Source of the DNA: an uncultured Bacteroidales bacterium
GTDB lineage: Bacteria > Bacteroidota > Bacteroidia > Bacteroidales > Muribaculaceae
DNA: 40,201 bases
Direction: 5' to 3'
Assembly: GCA_902774055.1 (NCBI GenBank)
Contig: CACYGX010000024.1
Coordinates: 1 to 40,201 of the forward strand
The position numbers and the translations under genes are program-made. Positions 24,819-36,814 of this stretch are shown here, piece after piece (within the stretch, counting starts at the first letter, position 1; every line of letters begins with the position of its first letter). Below the pieces are notes generated by a model. It was not told where the DNA came from and did no database searches. It worked only from the letters and a program-made list of their open reading frames with translations.

Positions 24819-25997
24819 TTAATGTTCGTTGATATTGGTTCCCAAAAAGGCAAAATGGGCAGGAATGTCGCCCGTTCGCACATCCCACTTCTTGTTGCCG
24901 TAGCGGTCAAAGCAATAGAGACGTCCCGGAGAGACGTAGTCCTTGGCATCGGTGACATAGATGTCCTTAGTGATGGGGTTGACGGCCACAGCATAGGGGA
25001 TGACGATGCTCTTGTCGGTGCCGTCGGTGATGAAATTGTCGCTCACCTTCTTGTGCGACTGTGCATCGATGATGGCATAGGAGAAGGTGTTGCTCATCGT
25101 GACATAACTCCACTGGGTGCTCACGACATAGACCGAGTCGCCGTCCACCCACATGTTGCTCACGGGGCAGTCGATGCTGTCCACGAGTTGCTGCTTGCGC
25201 GTGTCATATGCATATATCTTGCTGGGGCGAGAGAAATAATCGCCACGCGAGGCCACCCACAACACGCCACGATGGTCGCTCTTGACCCACGAGAGATTGA
25301 TGGCGATGGGGACTCGGCGCTCCTCCTTGAAGGTCGCCAGGTCAATGATCGAGAGCGTGTTCTCGTAGTTCGGCACCATATAACCGCCCGAATTGGCCAC
25401 ATAGATCTTGCCCTCGACAATCTCCAATTCGTCGGGCTGGAAACCCACGATGCACGTATCCACAACCTGCATGGTGACAGTATCAATCTTGGCAACATAA
25501 CCACGCTGCTCATAGTTCGGGTTGATCTGAACCGGGCCTGCATAACTCGTCACATAGGCATAGCCGCCGTAGAAACGAATGAAACGGCAATTGGGAATGT
25601 TGATCTGGTATTTTTTCTTACAGGTGTACTTGTCGAGCACATCCACCTTGTTGGAGCAGTTGATGACACAGTACAAGTTACTGCCATAGATGCCGATATC
25701 GTTGCCCACATCGCCCATCTCCTTGGGCACCGTGGGATTGGCATAGGAGAAGATGTTGCGGATGTACTCCCCCTCAGCGTAATCATAGTAGTCGAGCGTG
25801 GCCTTGTTCCAGCCCATATTACCCTCGCACAGCAGGTAAAAGCCCTCAATATCAGTAAATTCAGGCTGTGCTACCGACACATGCTCGGGCAGAAAAATCG
25901 TCACCTCCTCGCGACACCCCGCCAGCATCACCAATAAAACCAGCAATTGGGACAAAAGAACCGTCCCTTTGTACCATTTTTTTTGGATCTTTTTCAT
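24819..25997 (-). CDS. btuG: BtuG-like surface lipoprotein (vitamin B12-capturing beta-propeller)
   Basis: 392 aa. The lipoprotein signal ends in LAGC with Cys at residue 28. The following REE fits a Bacteroidetes surface-export signal. The rest is a YncE/DUF5074-type seven-bladed propeller. It starts with a GFYLLCEGNMG blade edge. Repeated blade motifs follow, such as KVDVLDKYT, YAYVTSYAGPV, KIYVANSGGY, LWVASRGDY and DIYVTDAKD. BtuG proteins sit over BtuB at the outer membrane and bind cobalamin with very high affinity in Bacteroides. The assignment rests on fold signature, lipoprotein status, and position after a riboswitch and a BtuB-type receptor. Its ATG shares one base with the btuB stop (TGATG), so translation is probably coupled. 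Confidence 0.85.
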   Translation of the reverse strand: MKKIQKKWYKGTVLLSQLLVLLVMLAGCREEVTIFLPEHVSVAQPEFTDIEGFYLLCEGNMGWNKATLDYYDYAEGEYIRNIFSYANPTVPKEMGDVGNDIGIYGSNLYCVINCSNKVDVLDKYTCKKKYQINIPNCRFIRFYGGYAYVTSYAGPVQINPNYEQRGYVAKIDTVTMQVVDTCIVGFQPDELEIVEGKIYVANSGGYMVPNYENTLSIIDLATFKEERRVPIAINLSWVKSDHRGVLWVASRGDYFSRPSKIYAYDTRKQQLVDSIDCPVSNMWVDGDSVYVVSTQWSYVTMSNTFSYAIIDAQSHKKVSDNFITDGTDKSIVIPYAVAVNPITKDIYVTDAKDYVSPGRLYCFDRYGNKKWDVRTGDIPAHFAFLGTNINEH

Positions 25998-28081
25998 CAG
26001 ATGTCGAATTTGAGGATGAGTTTGTAATTACGGCCTGGCATCGGATAATTCAAGATGACGTCGTAGTACTGGTTGAAGAGGTTGTTGACCTCGCCTGAGA
26101 CTTTTAACGTCGTCTTGCCCAGGTGGAACACATAGCCGGCCGAGAGGTCATGGGTGTACCAAGGCTGCTCGTGGTTCTCGCGGGTGTTGGCACTGGTGTG
26201 GTAACGCTCGCCCACATAGATGAAACTGTAGTTCATGTCAAAGTCGCGCCAATTCAAGTGTCCAACTACCGATCCGCTGTGCCATGGGATATAGGCCAAC
26301 TGGCCCTTGTAGGTGCCACCGTCCTCGTTGTCGGCAGGATTGGTGTAGTCCTGGGCCTTCTGGTAGGTGTAACTGAGGTTGATGTCCAGTATTATATCGG
26401 CTGGAAGGTTCAACGTGGTGCGTGCGCTCACATCAATGCCTCGGATCTTCACGATGCCTACATTCATCATCATCCAGCGGTACTGGCCCGTGCCCTTGGG
26501 GACGGCGATGATCTTGTCGGTGATATAGTTGTAATAGGCATCGGCACTCAACTTGATGCCCGCCAGCAGCCCCCTGTCGTTGAGCAGACGGTAGAGGAAG
26601 CCCACATTGTACTGGGTGGCATACTCAGGATTGAGCGTGATGTTGCCCATATCGGTGTAATACAGGTCGTTGAAAGTGGGCATGCGGAAAATGCGCTTGT
26701 AGTAGGCCCGCAGGTTGAATTCCCGCTCGTGCCACGGCTGCCAACTGAGGAAAACAGCGGGAGTCACCTTGTTCATGTACTTACTGCGCTTGCCCACTAC
26801 CTGGCCGTCGAAACGAGCCGATGAGCGGTCGTTGACCATCGTGTAAAGGAGGCTACCCTGAGCTTTGAATCCACGCCAAGTATAGGCGGTTGCCAGCGCC
26901 GTGAGCACAGTGTGGCGGATGGGATAGGCAAAGTTGGTCAACGTGGCATCGAGGCGGTTCCACTGGTAATCGACCGAGAGATTCACGTCCCAGTCGGTGA
27001 GGATGGTGTATTTGTTAGCCGTGGAAAGGTAAATCTCGTCTTGCCAGAACTTGTTGTCGATATACATCAGCGTGGTGTCGGGATTAAGATAATGCAGACG
27101 GTCGCGAGAATACTTGGCATTGAACATCATCTCGTAGCGGTCGGTGAACTTGCGCTGATAGGCTCCCTGAAGGAAGAAATTGCTGTCCCACTGGCGTTGC
27201 GCATGTTTCCACACATTATTTACTATGGCGCCAGGAATGCCCTTGTTGCTGTCATAGTAATAGGCCTTGGCATGCCACTTGCCGCTGGACATCACGCCAA
27301 AAACGGCACCCTCCACGCGATAGGAGCGCACATCGCCATTCTGCCTCACCGCGGTCGTGTCCCACGCCAGTGACCCGTCGCTGTAGTGGCGCATGTAGCG
27401 AAAACGATACTTGCCCGTGGCATAGGTGAACTCGCTGTTGAAGGACAGGCTCACCGAACGGCTCAACTTGTGCTCCCAGCGCACACTGGGATTGACCAAG
27501 CCGAAAGAGCCCGTCTTGAACGACACGTTGAAGTTGTCCCGCTTGCCGTCCTGGAACTTCGGGCGACGGGTTCGCAGGTAGATTGTGCCTGCCGAGCCAT
27601 AGTCGCGCGCACTCTGGAAGATGTTGCTGCGCTGACCGTTATAAAGCGAAATGGCCTCGATATTGTCAAGCGAGAATTTGCCCAAATCGACCTGTCCGTT
27701 CTGGGCATTGCCAATCTGGATGCCGTCATAGAAGACACCCATGTGGTTGGTACCCATTGAGCGGATATCGACAGTCTTGAGTCCGCCCACGCCACCGTAA
27801 TCCTTGAGTTGTACGCCAGCAAAATAGCGCACAGCATCGGCGACAGAATGGCTATTGAGACCCTCCAACTGCTTACCCGTGAGTTCCTGGGCAGGAATCA
27901 CGTCCTCATAGGGTCGCCGGCCATATATGATGACATTCTGTATATACTGCATCGAGTCCAGGCGACCATGACCCACGCTGGCCATGACCGAGTCGGCCTG
28001 GTGTGCGAGAACGCCCTCCTGGGCATGGGCACACAGGAGGCACACGATAATCATGCAGAATGTCACAAATGTTGCTCGCAT
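25997..28081 (-). CDS. btuB: BtuB-like TonB-dependent cobalamin receptor
   Basis: 694 aa. A signal peptide covers about residues 1-20 (MRATFVTFCMIIVCLLCAHA). A TonB-box-like segment IQNVIIYGRRP lies near residue 48. The plug domain spans about 55-175 (LNSHSVADAVRYFAGVQLKD; VDIRSMGTNHMGVFYDGI). The 22-strand barrel follows and ends in MPGRNYKLILKFDI with a C-terminal aromatic/Ile pattern typical of outer-membrane proteins. The length is moderate and there is no N-terminal carboxypeptidase-like extension, so it is of BtuB rather than SusC type. It is first gene behind a cobalamin riboswitch, directly followed by btuG. The inner-membrane BtuCDF genes are not in this window. Confidence 0.92.
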   Translation of the reverse strand: MRATFVTFCMIIVCLLCAHAQEGVLAHQADSVMASVGHGRLDSMQYIQNVIIYGRRPYEDVIPAQELTGKQLEGLNSHSVADAVRYFAGVQLKDYGGVGGLKTVDIRSMGTNHMGVFYDGIQIGNAQNGQVDLGKFSLDNIEAISLYNGQRSNIFQSARDYGSAGTIYLRTRRPKFQDGKRDNFNVSFKTGSFGLVNPSVRWEHKLSRSVSLSFNSEFTYATGKYRFRYMRHYSDGSLAWDTTAVRQNGDVRSYRVEGAVFGVMSSGKWHAKAYYYDSNKGIPGAIVNNVWKHAQRQWDSNFFLQGAYQRKFTDRYEMMFNAKYSRDRLHYLNPDTTLMYIDNKFWQDEIYLSTANKYTILTDWDVNLSVDYQWNRLDATLTNFAYPIRHTVLTALATAYTWRGFKAQGSLLYTMVNDRSSARFDGQVVGKRSKYMNKVTPAVFLSWQPWHEREFNLRAYYKRIFRMPTFNDLYYTDMGNITLNPEYATQYNVGFLYRLLNDRGLLAGIKLSADAYYNYITDKIIAVPKGTGQYRWMMMNVGIVKIRGIDVSARTTLNLPADIILDINLSYTYQKAQDYTNPADNEDGGTYKGQLAYIPWHSGSVVGHLNWRDFDMNYSFIYVGERYHTSANTRENHEQPWYTHDLSAGYVFHLGKTTLKVSGEVNNLFNQYYDVILNYPMPGRNYKLILKFDI

Positions 28082-28114
28082 TACACAAGTTACGGGTTTC
28101 TGAATCTAAGATTT

Positions 28115-28298
28115 GGCAGGTCTTCTGACTCGCCCCTACCCTAAATGCGCATCTGACCTTCCCACGTAAGTCCCCATCAAAGGGAGTTCGCGCAGTGGCC
28201 AACTGCGGGTATTTCGCTTGGGGGCACACAGCAGCACCGTCTGTCCGGGATTCTCACCCGGTTCCCTTTTCACCTGTAGCCTAAAGCCCTAGGCACCA
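28115..28298 (-). ncRNA. Cobalamin riboswitch, locus 2
   Basis: On the minus strand: GGTGCCTAGGG 5' region, AAAAGGGAACCGGGTGAGAA with its complement CCCGG, then CTGCTGTG and GCCACTGCGCG. The 3' B12 box is GAGTCAGAAGACCTGCC (28115-28131). These are the conserved core and terminal elements of cobalamin riboswitches. The B12 box ends 33 bases before the btuB start, consistent with control of translation initiation and/or elongation of btuB-btuG-surface protein. Confidence 0.94.
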
Positions 28299-28307
28299 AA
28301 TCAGCGG

Positions 28308-28315
28308 CAAAGATA
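28308..28315 (-). promoter_or_regulatory. -7 box upstream of the locus 2 riboswitch
   Basis: TATCTTTG on the minus strand matches TAnnTTTG and puts the start at about 28300, just at the riboswitch 5' end. No TTTG is seen at the expected -33 distance. Confidence 0.5.
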
Positions 28316-28350
28316 CTACAAAAAAACATGTATTTGGCCTATTATACAAA

Positions 28351-28385
28351 AAAACTCCAGTGCGCATCACTGCGGGCTGGAGTTT
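28351..28385 (-). terminator. Intrinsic terminator of rpoBC
   Basis: On the minus strand AAACTCCAG pairs with CTGGAGTTT around an inner GC-rich loop, and is followed by seven T residues. It starts about 98 bases after the rpoC stop and insulates it from the B12 locus promoter. Confidence 0.88.
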
Positions 28386-28482
28386 CAATAAACAAATTAA
28401 CTATGGAAAATATACGATTATTTCAATCTTTCTATTTCTCAGTTATGTATCGATGTCTATCAGTGTGGTTCACACACTAATA

Positions 28483-31400
28483 TCAATCTTGCATCTCGGC
28501 GAGTTCACGCTCTTGACGAGCCTGCTCGGCAAGTGCCATCTCGTTCTTGTCACCAACGACGAGCGTCTGATAGTCGCGCAATCCGGTGCCGGCGGGAATG
28601 AGGTGACCGCAAATCACGTTCTCCTTCATACCCTCGAGATGGTCCACACGGCCGTTGATAGCTGCCTCGTTGAGGACCTTGGTGGTCTCCTGGAACGAAG
28701 CTGCCGACATGAAGCTGCTGGTTTGCAGCGCGGCACGTGTAATACCCAACAGGATCTGCTCGCTGGTAGCGGGCACAGCGTCACGAACGACAACAAGCTT
28801 CATATCACGACGCTTGAGCGACGAGTTGATGTCACGCAGCTTGCGGGCGGTGAGAATCTGTCCGTTCTGGACCTCGTCACTGTCACCACTGTTGACAACA
28901 ATCTTCTTGCCCCAGATGCGGTCGTTCTCCTCCATAAAGTCGCGCTTGTCGACGGTCTGTTCCTCGAGGAAACGGGTGTCGCCCGGATCGATAATGCGCA
29001 CCTTGCGCATCATCTGGCGCACGATAACCTCGAAGTGCTTGTCGTTGATCTTCACACCCTGGGTGCGGTAAACGTCCTGAACCTCGTTAACGATATAGTC
29101 CTGAACGGCCGTCGGGCCCTTGATGCGCAAGATGTCGGCGGGAGTGATGGCGCCATCGGACAATGCGGTGCCGGCGCGCACGAAGTCGTTCTCCTGAACC
29201 AGAATCTGCTTGGACAGGGGCACGAGGTACTTCTTCTCCTCGCCCAGGCGGTTCTTGACCGTAATCTCGCGGTTACCGCGCTTGATGCGTCCGAAGGATA
29301 CCTCACCGTCAATCTCGCTGACGATAGCGGGGTTAGACGGGTTGCGGGCCTCGAAGAGCTCGGTTACACGGGGAAGACCACCAGTGATATCACCAGCGCC
29401 ACCCGAGAACGAGCGCGGAATCTTCACGAATACCTCACCAGCGGTGATGGGTTCGCCGTCCTTCTTCATGAGGTGGGCGCGCACGGGCAACGAGTAAGAC
29501 TTCACAATGTTTCCGTCGGCGTCAACAACCTCGGCCTCGGGGATACGGTTATGGTCCTTGGTCTCGATGATGAAGATCTCGGCATTGCCTGAAATCTCAT
29601 CATACTCCTCGCGATAGGTCACGCCCTCGATGAGGTTCTTGAAGTTCAATGTACCCTCAACCTCACTGACAATAACAGCGTTGAATGCGTCCCACTCACA
29701 GATCTTCTCGCCAGCGTTCACCATGGAACCAGGCTTGAAGAACAGCTTGGAGCCGTACTCGATGGGGGCATGGGTGAGCACCATGTTGGTGTTGGGATCC
29801 TTGATTTGCATCTCGGCCATACGACCAACGACGATGTCAACGCCATCCTTATCCTGAACGGTGCGCAGGTCTTCAATCTCGATGCGACCGTTGTACTTCG
29901 AAGTGATGTTGGAAACAGCCGATGCGTTGCTTGCCACACCACCAGCGTGGAAGGTACGCAGGGTCAGCTGAGTACCAGGCTCACCGATGGACTGGGCGGC
30001 AATCACGCCGACAGCCTCACCACGCTGCACCATGCGGTGCGATGCCAGGTTGCGGCCATAGCACTTGGCGCAAACGCCGTGCTTTGCCTCACAGGTGAGG
30101 ACTGAGCGGATCTCCACCGACTCGATGGGAGACTCGTCGATGCGCTTGGCAGCGACATCGGTAATCTCTTCACCACTCTTAACGATAATCTCGCCTGTGG
30201 TGGGATCAACCACATCGTGAACCGAAACACGGCCCAGGATGCGCTCGCCCAGCGTAGCAACCACGCGGTCACCATTGCGCACCTCGCGGCAAACGAGTCC
30301 GCGCAGGGTACCGCAGTCCTCCTCGTTGATAATCACGTCGTGAGCGACATCGACCAGACGACGGGTCAGGTAACCAGCGTCGGCGGTCTTCAATGCGGTA
30401 TCGGCAAGACCCTTACGGGCACCGTGGGTCGAGATGAAGTACTCCAGCACCGAGAGGCCCTCCTTGAAGTTAGCAAGAATCGGGTTCTCGATAATCTGGT
30501 GACCACCCTCAACACCCGACTTCTGAGGCTTAGCCATCAGACCACGCATACCTGAGAGCTGACGGATCTGGTCCTTTGAACCACGAGCGCCAGAGTCAAG
30601 CATCATGAATACTGAATTGAAGCCCTGCTTGTCGGCGGTAATCTGCTTCATGAGCTCGTTAGTGAGCTCGGTATTAACGTTGGTCCAGATGTCGATAACC
30701 TGGTTGTAACGCTCGTTGTCGGTGATGGCACCCATGTCATAGTCCATCTTGATCTGCTCGGCCTTGGCATCACCCTCGGCGATAATCTCGGCCTTGCGAT
30801 CGGGGATGAGCACGTCGTTCAGGTTGAACGACAAACCACCCTTGAATGCCATGTAGTAACCCATGTTCTTGACATCATCAAGGAACTGTGCCGAACGGGG
30901 CACACCGCAATTGCGGATAACACGGGTGATGATGTTGCGGAGCGACTTCTTAGAGATCAACTCGTTGATGTAGCCAATCTCGGCAGGCACAGTGTTGTTG
31001 AAGATGATGCGACCTACTGAAGTCTCCTCGATGAGCTTCTGCTCGTGCTCGCCGTTCTCGTTGACAACGTCGGCCATAACGCTGATGATGGCGTGCATGG
31101 CTACCTTGCCCTCGTTATAGGCGATGAGTGCTTCCTCAGGACCGTAGAACTTGAGACCCTCACCCTTGTCACCCTTGCGCAGCTTGGTGATGTAGTACAG
31201 ACCGAGTACCATATCCTGTGAAGGCACAGTAACGGGATCACCATTGGCGGGGTTAAGAATATTGTGGGGCTCGAGCATCAGCATCTGGGCCTCGACAACA
31301 GCCTCGTTGCCCAGCGGCAAGTGAACAGCCATCTGGTCACCGTCAAAGTCGGCGTTGAATGCCGTACATGCCAGCGGGTGCAGCTGAATGGCCTTACCCT

Positions 31401-32781
31401 CGATGAGTTTGGGCTGGAACGCCTGGATACCCAAGCGGTGCAGCGTCGGTGCACGGTTCAGGAGCACGGGATGACCCTTCATCACGTTCTCGAGGATGTC
31501 CCAAACGACGGGCTCCTTGCGGTCCACAATCTTCTTAGCGCTCTTGACCGTCTTGACGATACCGCGCTCGATAAGTTTGCGGATGACGAAGGGCTTGTAA
31601 AGCTCAGCTGCCATGTCCTTGGGGATACCGCACTCGCCCATCTTCAGCTCAGGACCTACAACGATAACCGAGCGGGCTGAATAGTCCACACGTTTACCGA
31701 GCAGGTTCTGACGGAAGCGGCCCTGCTTACCCTTGAGGCTGTCGCTCAAGGACTTGAGGGGACGATTGGCGTCACTCTTGACGGCACTCGACTTGCGCGA
31801 GTTGTCAAGCAGCGAGTCCACGGCCTCCTGCAGCATACGCTTCTCGTTGCGCATGATGACCTCGGGGGCCTTGATTTCGATGAGTCGTTTCAGACGCGTG
31901 TTGCGGATGATAACGCGACGATACAGGTCATTCACGTCACTGGTAGCGAAGCGGCCACCATCCAGCGGAATCAGAGGACGCAACTCGGGCGGAATCACGG
32001 GGATGACCTTGAGAATCATCCACTCGGGACGGTTCATGCCCTTGCTGGCACGGAAAGACTCCACAACCTGGAGGCGCTTGAGAGCCTCGGTCTTGCGCTG
32101 CTGCGAGTTCTCCTTATAGGCACGGTCGCGCAGGGTGTTAGCCAACGAGTCAAGGTCAAGCTCGGCAAGGAGGTCATAGATGGCCTCGGCGCCCATCTTG
32201 GCGATGAACTTCTCAGGATTATCGTTCTCCAGGGACTGGTTGTCCTTGGGGAGCTTCTCCATGATGGCAACGTACTCGTCCTCGGTGAGGAGATCATACT
32301 TCTGGAGTTCGCGGCTATCGGTACCGTTCTCGTACTTCACGCCAGCGGGATTGATAACGACATAACGCTCGTAGTAGATAATCATGTCGAGCTTCTTGGT
32401 GGGGATGCCCAGCAGATAACCAATCTTGTTGGGCAGCGAGCGGAAGTACCAGATGTGAGCAACGGGAACTACCAGCTCGATGTGTCCGCTGCGCTCACGG
32501 CGCACCTTCTTCTCGGTCACCTCGACACCACAATGGTCGCACACGATACCCTTGTAACGGATGCGCTTGTACTTACCGCAATGGCACTCATAGTCCTTTA
32601 CAGGACCGAAGATGCGCTCGCAGAACAAGCCGTCACGCTCGGGCTTGTAGGTGCGGTAGTTGATGGTCTCGGGCTTGAGAACCTCACCATGTGAATTCTC
32701 CAGGATCTCGTCGGGCGAAGCCAGACTGATAGAAATCTTGGTGAAATTGTTCTTTATCTTATTATCTTTCTTGAAAGCCAT
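28483..32781 (-). CDS. rpoC: RNA polymerase subunit beta'
   Basis: 1432 aa. The largest catalytic subunit of RNA polymerase. The N-terminal zinc finger [13 protein letters not shown]...CDHCG is at about residues 66-85. The catalytic metal site [15 protein letters not shown] lies near residue 460. The second zinc site [13 protein letters not shown] is near 890, with the trigger-loop/bridge region between them ([18 protein letters not shown]). Length and start ([13 protein letters not shown]) agree with Bacteroidetes. It starts 15 bases after rpoB, the standard rpoBC arrangement. No insertion, truncation or resistance-type change was noticed. Confidence 0.98.
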   Translation of the reverse strand: MAFKKDNKIKNNFTKISISLASPDEILENSHGEVLKPETINYRTYKPERDGLFCERIFGPVKDYECHCGKYKRIRYKGIVCDHCGVEVTEKKVRRERSGHIELVVPVAHIWYFRSLPNKIGYLLGIPTKKLDMIIYYERYVVINPAGVKYENGTDSRELQKYDLLTEDEYVAIMEKLPKDNQSLENDNPEKFIAKMGAEAIYDLLAELDLDSLANTLRDRAYKENSQQRKTEALKRLQVVESFRASKGMNRPEWMILKVIPVIPPELRPLIPLDGGRFATSDVNDLYRRVIIRNTRLKRLIEIKAPEVIMRNEKRMLQEAVDSLLDNSRKSSAVKSDANRPLKSLSDSLKGKQGRFRQNLLGKRVDYSARSVIVVGPELKMGECGIPKDMAAELYKPFVIRKLIERGIVKTVKSAKKIVDRKEPVVWDILENVMKGHPVLLNRAPTLHRLGIQAFQPKLIEGKAIQLHPLACTAFNADFDGDQMAVHLPLGNEAVVEAQMLMLEPHNILNPANGDPVTVPSQDMVLGLYYITKLRKGDKGEGLKFYGPEEALIAYNEGKVAMHAIISVMADVVNENGEHEQKLIEETSVGRIIFNNTVPAEIGYINELISKKSLRNIITRVIRNCGVPRSAQFLDDVKNMGYYMAFKGGLSFNLNDVLIPDRKAEIIAEGDAKAEQIKMDYDMGAITDNERYNQVIDIWTNVNTELTNELMKQITADKQGFNSVFMMLDSGARGSKDQIRQLSGMRGLMAKPQKSGVEGGHQIIENPILANFKEGLSVLEYFISTHGARKGLADTALKTADAGYLTRRLVDVAHDVIINEEDCGTLRGLVCREVRNGDRVVATLGERILGRVSVHDVVDPTTGEIIVKSGEEITDVAAKRIDESPIESVEIRSVLTCEAKHGVCAKCYGRNLASHRMVQRGEAVGVIAAQSIGEPGTQLTLRTFHAGGVASNASAVSNITSKYNGRIEIEDLRTVQDKDGVDIVVGRMAEMQIKDPNTNMVLTHAPIEYGSKLFFKPGSMVNAGEKICEWDAFNAVIVSEVEGTLNFKNLIEGVTYREEYDEISGNAEIFIIETKDHNRIPEAEVVDADGNIVKSYSLPVRAHLMKKDGEPITAGEVFVKIPRSFSGGAGDITGGLPRVTELFEARNPSNPAIVSEIDGEVSFGRIKRGNREITVKNRLGEEKKYLVPLSKQILVQENDFVRAGTALSDGAITPADILRIKGPTAVQDYIVNEVQDVYRTQGVKINDKHFEVIVRQMMRKVRIIDPGDTRFLEEQTVDKRDFMEENDRIWGKKIVVNSGDSDEVQNGQILTARKLRDINSSLKRRDMKLVVVRDAVPATSEQILLGITRAALQTSSFMSAASFQETTKVLNEAAINGRVDHLEGMKENVICGHLIPAGTGLRDYQTLVVGDKNEMALAEQARQERELAEMQD

Positions 32782-32796
32782 GATTAGTAAGCGTTA

Positions 32797-35700
32797 TTAA
32801 TCGAGTTTCACATTCAGACACAATCCACGCAGCTCGTGCAGCAGCACGTTGAGCGACTCGGGAATGCCCGGAGTGGGCATGGGATCACCCTTGACGATGG
32901 CCTCATAGGCCTTGCTGCGGCCCACAACATCGTCACTCTTGACGGTGAGGATCTCCTGCAGGACATGGCTGGCGCCGAAGGCCTCCAGTGCCCAAACCTC
33001 CATCTCACCAAAGCGCTGACCACCAAACTGGGCTTTACCGCCAAGGGGCTGCTGGGTGATGAGGCTGTACGGGCCAATCGAACGGGCGTGCATCTTGTCC
33101 TCGACCATGTGACCGAGTTTCAAGAAGTAGGTCACACCCACGGTAGCCTTCTGGTCGAAGGGCTCACCAGTGGCACCGTCATAGAGCTGGGTCGTGCCGG
33201 CACGCGGCAGACCAGCCTTGTCGGTCCATGCGTTAAGGTCATCGAGGCTGCAACCATCAAAGATGGGCGTAGCAAACTTGACATCAAGCTCACGACCGGC
33301 CCAACCGAGGACGGCCTCAAAGATCTGACCCAGGTTCATACGCGAAGGCACACCCAGGGGGTTCAGTACCAGGTCAACGGGCGTTCCGTCGGCGAGGAAA
33401 GGCATATCCTCCTGGCGAACGACGCGCGACACGATACCCTTGTTACCATGGCGACCTGCCATCTTATCACCGACGCTGATTTTGCGCTTCTTGGCGATAT
33501 AGACCTTGGCCAGCTGCATGATGCCCGAGGGCAACTCGTCACCGATGCTGATGTCGAGTTTCTTGCGCTTGAGCTCGGCCTCAAATGCCTTGCTCTTGTG
33601 CAAGTAATTCATGACGGTCGAACGGATGAGTTCGTTGCGGTGAGTGTCGGCAGTCCAACGGCTCAGGTTGATGCTGTCGAAGTTCTCGATGCCCATGATG
33701 AGCTCACGGGTGAACTTCTCGCCCTTGGGCACGACTTCCTCGTCCATGTAGTTCTTCACACCCTGGGAGATGCGTCCCTCGGTCAGGGTGTTCAATTTCT
33801 CGATGAGAATACCGCGCAGCTCCTCTTGGCGTGCAGCATACTCCTTGTCCAGAGCCTCAATCTCGGGATCCACACCGCGGGTGCGTTTCTTGACGGCACG
33901 GGCAAACAGGCGGGTACCGATAACAACGCCCTTGAGCGACGGGTTGGCCTTCAACGAGGCGTCCTTCACGTCACCAGCCTTGTCACCAAAGATGGCACGC
34001 AGCAGCTTCTCCTCGGGAGTGGGATCACTCTCACCCTTGGGGGTAATCTTACCGATCAGGATGTCACCGGGGATGACATGGGCACCGATGCGGATGATAC
34101 CGCGCTCGTCGAGGTCCTTGGTAGCATCCTCGCTCACGTTGGGGATGTCGTTGGTGAGTTCCTCCATACCGCGCTTGGTCTCGCGCACCTCGAGGGTGTA
34201 CTCGTCCACATGCACACTGGTAAGGATGTCCTCACGCACGAGACGCTCGTTGATCACGATAGCGTCCTCATAGTTATAACCCTTCCAGGGCATGTAAGCC
34301 ACCTTGAGGTTACGTCCCAGTGCGAGTTCGCCATCCTGCGTCGAGTAACCTTCGGTAAGGATCTGGCCCTTGGTGACTCTATCACCAGCAGCGCAGATGG
34401 GGCGAAGGTCGATGGTCGTGCTCTGGTTGGTCTTGCGGAACTTGGGCAGCTTGTACTCCTTGACAGCACTGTCGAAGGAAACAAACTCCTCGTCCTCGCT
34501 ACGGTCGTAGCGGATGCGGATGACGCTAGCGTCAACAAACTCGACAACGCCATCGCCCTCGGCCTGCAACTGGGTGCGGCTGTCATAGGCCATGCGCTGC
34601 TCGATACCGGTACCCACGATGGGGGCCTCGCTACGCAACAGAGGCACAGCCTGGCGCATCATGTTTGCACCCATCAGCGCACGGTTAGCGTCGTCATGCT
34701 CCAGGAAGGGAATCAGGGCGGCAGCAATCGATGCGATCTGTTGGGGCGACACATCCATGAGTTCAACCTCCTCGGGGGCTACCACGGGGAAGTCAGCGTT
34801 CTTGCGGGCCTTGACACGGTCGCGAACGAAAGTGCCGTCCTCGTTAAGGGGCGCATTGCCCTGAGCGATGATACGGTCTTCCTCGTCCTCGGCGGTCAAG
34901 TAAACGATCTCATCATTCTTGAGATTCACCTGACTGTTCTCCACCTTGCGGTAAGGAGTCTCGATGAAGCCCAGGTTATTGATCTTAGCATATACACACA
35001 ATGACGAAATCAGACCGATGTTGGGACCCTCAGGGGTCTCGATCGGGCACAGACGGCCATAGTGGGTATAGTGAACGTCACGCACCTCAAAACCGGCACG
35101 CTCACGCGACAGACCGCCAGGACCCAGGGCGCTCATACGGCGCTTGTGGGTAATCTCGGCCAGCGGGTTGGTCTGATCCATGAACTGGGACAGGGCGTTG
35201 GTGCCGAAGAACGTGTTGATAACGCTCGAGATGGTCTTGGCGTTGATCAGGTCGATGGGAGCAAACTGCTCGGTGTCGCGCACATTCATGCGCTCGCGGA
35301 TGGTACGCGCCATGCGTGCCAAACCCACGCCGAACTGGTTGTACAACTGCTCACCAACGGTGCGAACGCGGCGGTTGCTCAGATGGTCGATATCGTCCAC
35401 ATCCTGCTTGCTGTTAATCAAGCCGATGAGGTACTTAATGATCTCGATGATGTCCTCCTTGGTCAAAACGCGCTTCTCGGGGTCGGTGTCAAGACCCAAC
35501 TTGGCATTGATGCGGAAACGTCCCACCTCGCCCAGGTCATAGCGCTTCTCACTGAAGAACAGGTTAGTAATCACCTCACGAGCGCTATTGTCATCGGGCG
35601 GCTCGGCGTTGCGCAACTGACGGTAGATGAAGTTGACAGCTTCCTTACCGCTGTTACAGGTGTCCTTGTTCAGGGTGTTGAAGATGATCTGGTAATCACC

Positions 35701-36600
35701 GGTGTTGACATCCTCGCGGTGAAGCAGGATGGTGGCCACGCCAGATTCCAGGATCTCGGTGATGTTCTCCTCTTGCAACTCAGTGTCACGGTCAATGATC
35801 ACGTCGTTACGCTCGATGCTAACAACCTCACCGGTATCCTCGTCAACGAAGTCCTCACTCCATGAACGCAGCACACGTGCGGCGAGCTTACGGCCGACAG
35901 CCTTCTTGAGGTTGGTCTTGTTGACCTTGATCTCCTCGGCAAGTCCAAAGACTTGAATGATGTCATTGTCCGTTTCCAGTCCGATGGCACGCAACAGCGT
36001 GGTCACCGGTAATTTCTTCTTACGATCGATGTAGGCATACATCACGTTATTGATGTCGGTAGCGAACTCGATCCATGACCCGCGGAAGGGGATGATGCGC
36101 GCCGAGTACAATTTCGTGCCGTTAGCATGCAGGCTCTGGCCAAAGAAAACGCCAGGTGAGCGGTGCAGCTGTGACACAACGACGCGTTCGGCACCATTGA
36201 TGACAAAGGTGCCTTTCTCGGTCATATAAGGGATGGATCCCAGATAGACGTCCTGAATCTCGGTCGGGAAATTGTGGTCCGGGTCGGTGCAATACAGTTT
36301 AAGCTTAGCCTTGAGGGGTACGCTATAGGTGAGTCCGATGTCCAGACACTCATCGATGGAATAACGAGGCGGGTCGATGTAATAGTCGAGGAATTCAAGT
36401 TTAAAGTTGTTGCGGGTGTCCTCGATGGGGAAATTCTCGGCAAAAACTTTATAGAGTCCTTCGTTTTTTCTCTTTTCAGTCGGTGTATCCAGTTGCAGGA
36501 AATCACGGAATGACTGTAACTGCACGTCGAGGAAATCGGGATAAGGATAGGGATTTCTTACTCGCGCGAAATTTACTCGTTCTTTTTTTGAAACTGACAT
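32797..36600 (-). CDS. rpoB: RNA polymerase subunit beta
   Basis: 1267 aa from the ATG at 36600 ([20 protein letters not shown]). This start fits the family; an in-frame ATG at 36666 would add 22 atypical residues. The rifampicin-binding region reads [19 protein letters not shown], with no classical resistance substitution. Other family blocks are [30 protein letters not shown] and the C-terminal [17 protein letters not shown]. It catalyses transcription together with RpoC. The gene lies downstream of rplL but beyond two terminator-like hairpins. Confidence 0.97.
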   Translation of the reverse strand: MSVSKKERVNFARVRNPYPYPDFLDVQLQSFRDFLQLDTPTEKRKNEGLYKVFAENFPIEDTRNNFKLEFLDYYIDPPRYSIDECLDIGLTYSVPLKAKLKLYCTDPDHNFPTEIQDVYLGSIPYMTEKGTFVINGAERVVVSQLHRSPGVFFGQSLHANGTKLYSARIIPFRGSWIEFATDINNVMYAYIDRKKKLPVTTLLRAIGLETDNDIIQVFGLAEEIKVNKTNLKKAVGRKLAARVLRSWSEDFVDEDTGEVVSIERNDVIIDRDTELQEENITEILESGVATILLHREDVNTGDYQIIFNTLNKDTCNSGKEAVNFIYRQLRNAEPPDDNSAREVITNLFFSEKRYDLGEVGRFRINAKLGLDTDPEKRVLTKEDIIEIIKYLIGLINSKQDVDDIDHLSNRRVRTVGEQLYNQFGVGLARMARTIRERMNVRDTEQFAPIDLINAKTISSVINTFFGTNALSQFMDQTNPLAEITHKRRMSALGPGGLSRERAGFEVRDVHYTHYGRLCPIETPEGPNIGLISSLCVYAKINNLGFIETPYRKVENSQVNLKNDEIVYLTAEDEEDRIIAQGNAPLNEDGTFVRDRVKARKNADFPVVAPEEVELMDVSPQQIASIAAALIPFLEHDDANRALMGANMMRQAVPLLRSEAPIVGTGIEQRMAYDSRTQLQAEGDGVVEFVDASVIRIRYDRSEDEEFVSFDSAVKEYKLPKFRKTNQSTTIDLRPICAAGDRVTKGQILTEGYSTQDGELALGRNLKVAYMPWKGYNYEDAIVINERLVREDILTSVHVDEYTLEVRETKRGMEELTNDIPNVSEDATKDLDERGIIRIGAHVIPGDILIGKITPKGESDPTPEEKLLRAIFGDKAGDVKDASLKANPSLKGVVIGTRLFARAVKKRTRGVDPEIEALDKEYAARQEELRGILIEKLNTLTEGRISQGVKNYMDEEVVPKGEKFTRELIMGIENFDSINLSRWTADTHRNELIRSTVMNYLHKSKAFEAELKRKKLDISIGDELPSGIMQLAKVYIAKKRKISVGDKMAGRHGNKGIVSRVVRQEDMPFLADGTPVDLVLNPLGVPSRMNLGQIFEAVLGWAGRELDVKFATPIFDGCSLDDLNAWTDKAGLPRAGTTQLYDGATGEPFDQKATVGVTYFLKLGHMVEDKMHARSIGPYSLITQQPLGGKAQFGGQRFGEMEVWALEAFGASHVLQEILTVKSDDVVGRSKAYEAIVKGDPMPTPGIPESLNVLLHELRGLCLNVKLD

Positions 36601-36736
36601 TGACAAAGAAGTTTTGTGAACTCGAATGAGATTGATGAAAGATGAGATAACAGAGTCCTTAAACACTCATCCCCAGGCTTGAGTTGAGCCCCTATCGGGA
36701 TGACGTAACAGGCTGAGTTCCAATGATCATCAAAAA

Positions 36737-36776
36737 GAGTTGGTCGCTCGCAGGTTGCCCGCTAGACGGCCAACTC
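36737..36776 (-). terminator. Second terminator-like hairpin between rplL and rpoB
   Basis: On the minus strand GAGTTGG pairs with CCAACTC across a GC-rich partly paired interior, and is followed by five T residues. It lies about 137 bases upstream of the rpoB start, so it may serve as an attenuator for rpoBC. Confidence 0.65.
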
Positions 36777-36814
36777 TGATGAATCATGATATGCAGGTCA
36801 AAATTGACACAAAA

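Noticed and set aside
8900-28300. Horizontal transfer of the accessory region as a mobile element
   Set aside because: No integrase, transposase, attachment repeats or tRNA-flanked junction is seen; tRNA-Trp lies in the housekeeping block and is not interrupted by an element.
32836-35004. 722-codon open frame antisense to rpoB
   Set aside because: Same reason; rpoB motifs are intact on the other strand.
36601-36666. Upstream ATG for rpoB adding 22 residues
   Set aside because: The extension ([10 protein letters not shown]...) is not shared with the family as I know it; the ATG at 36600 gives the expected N-terminus.
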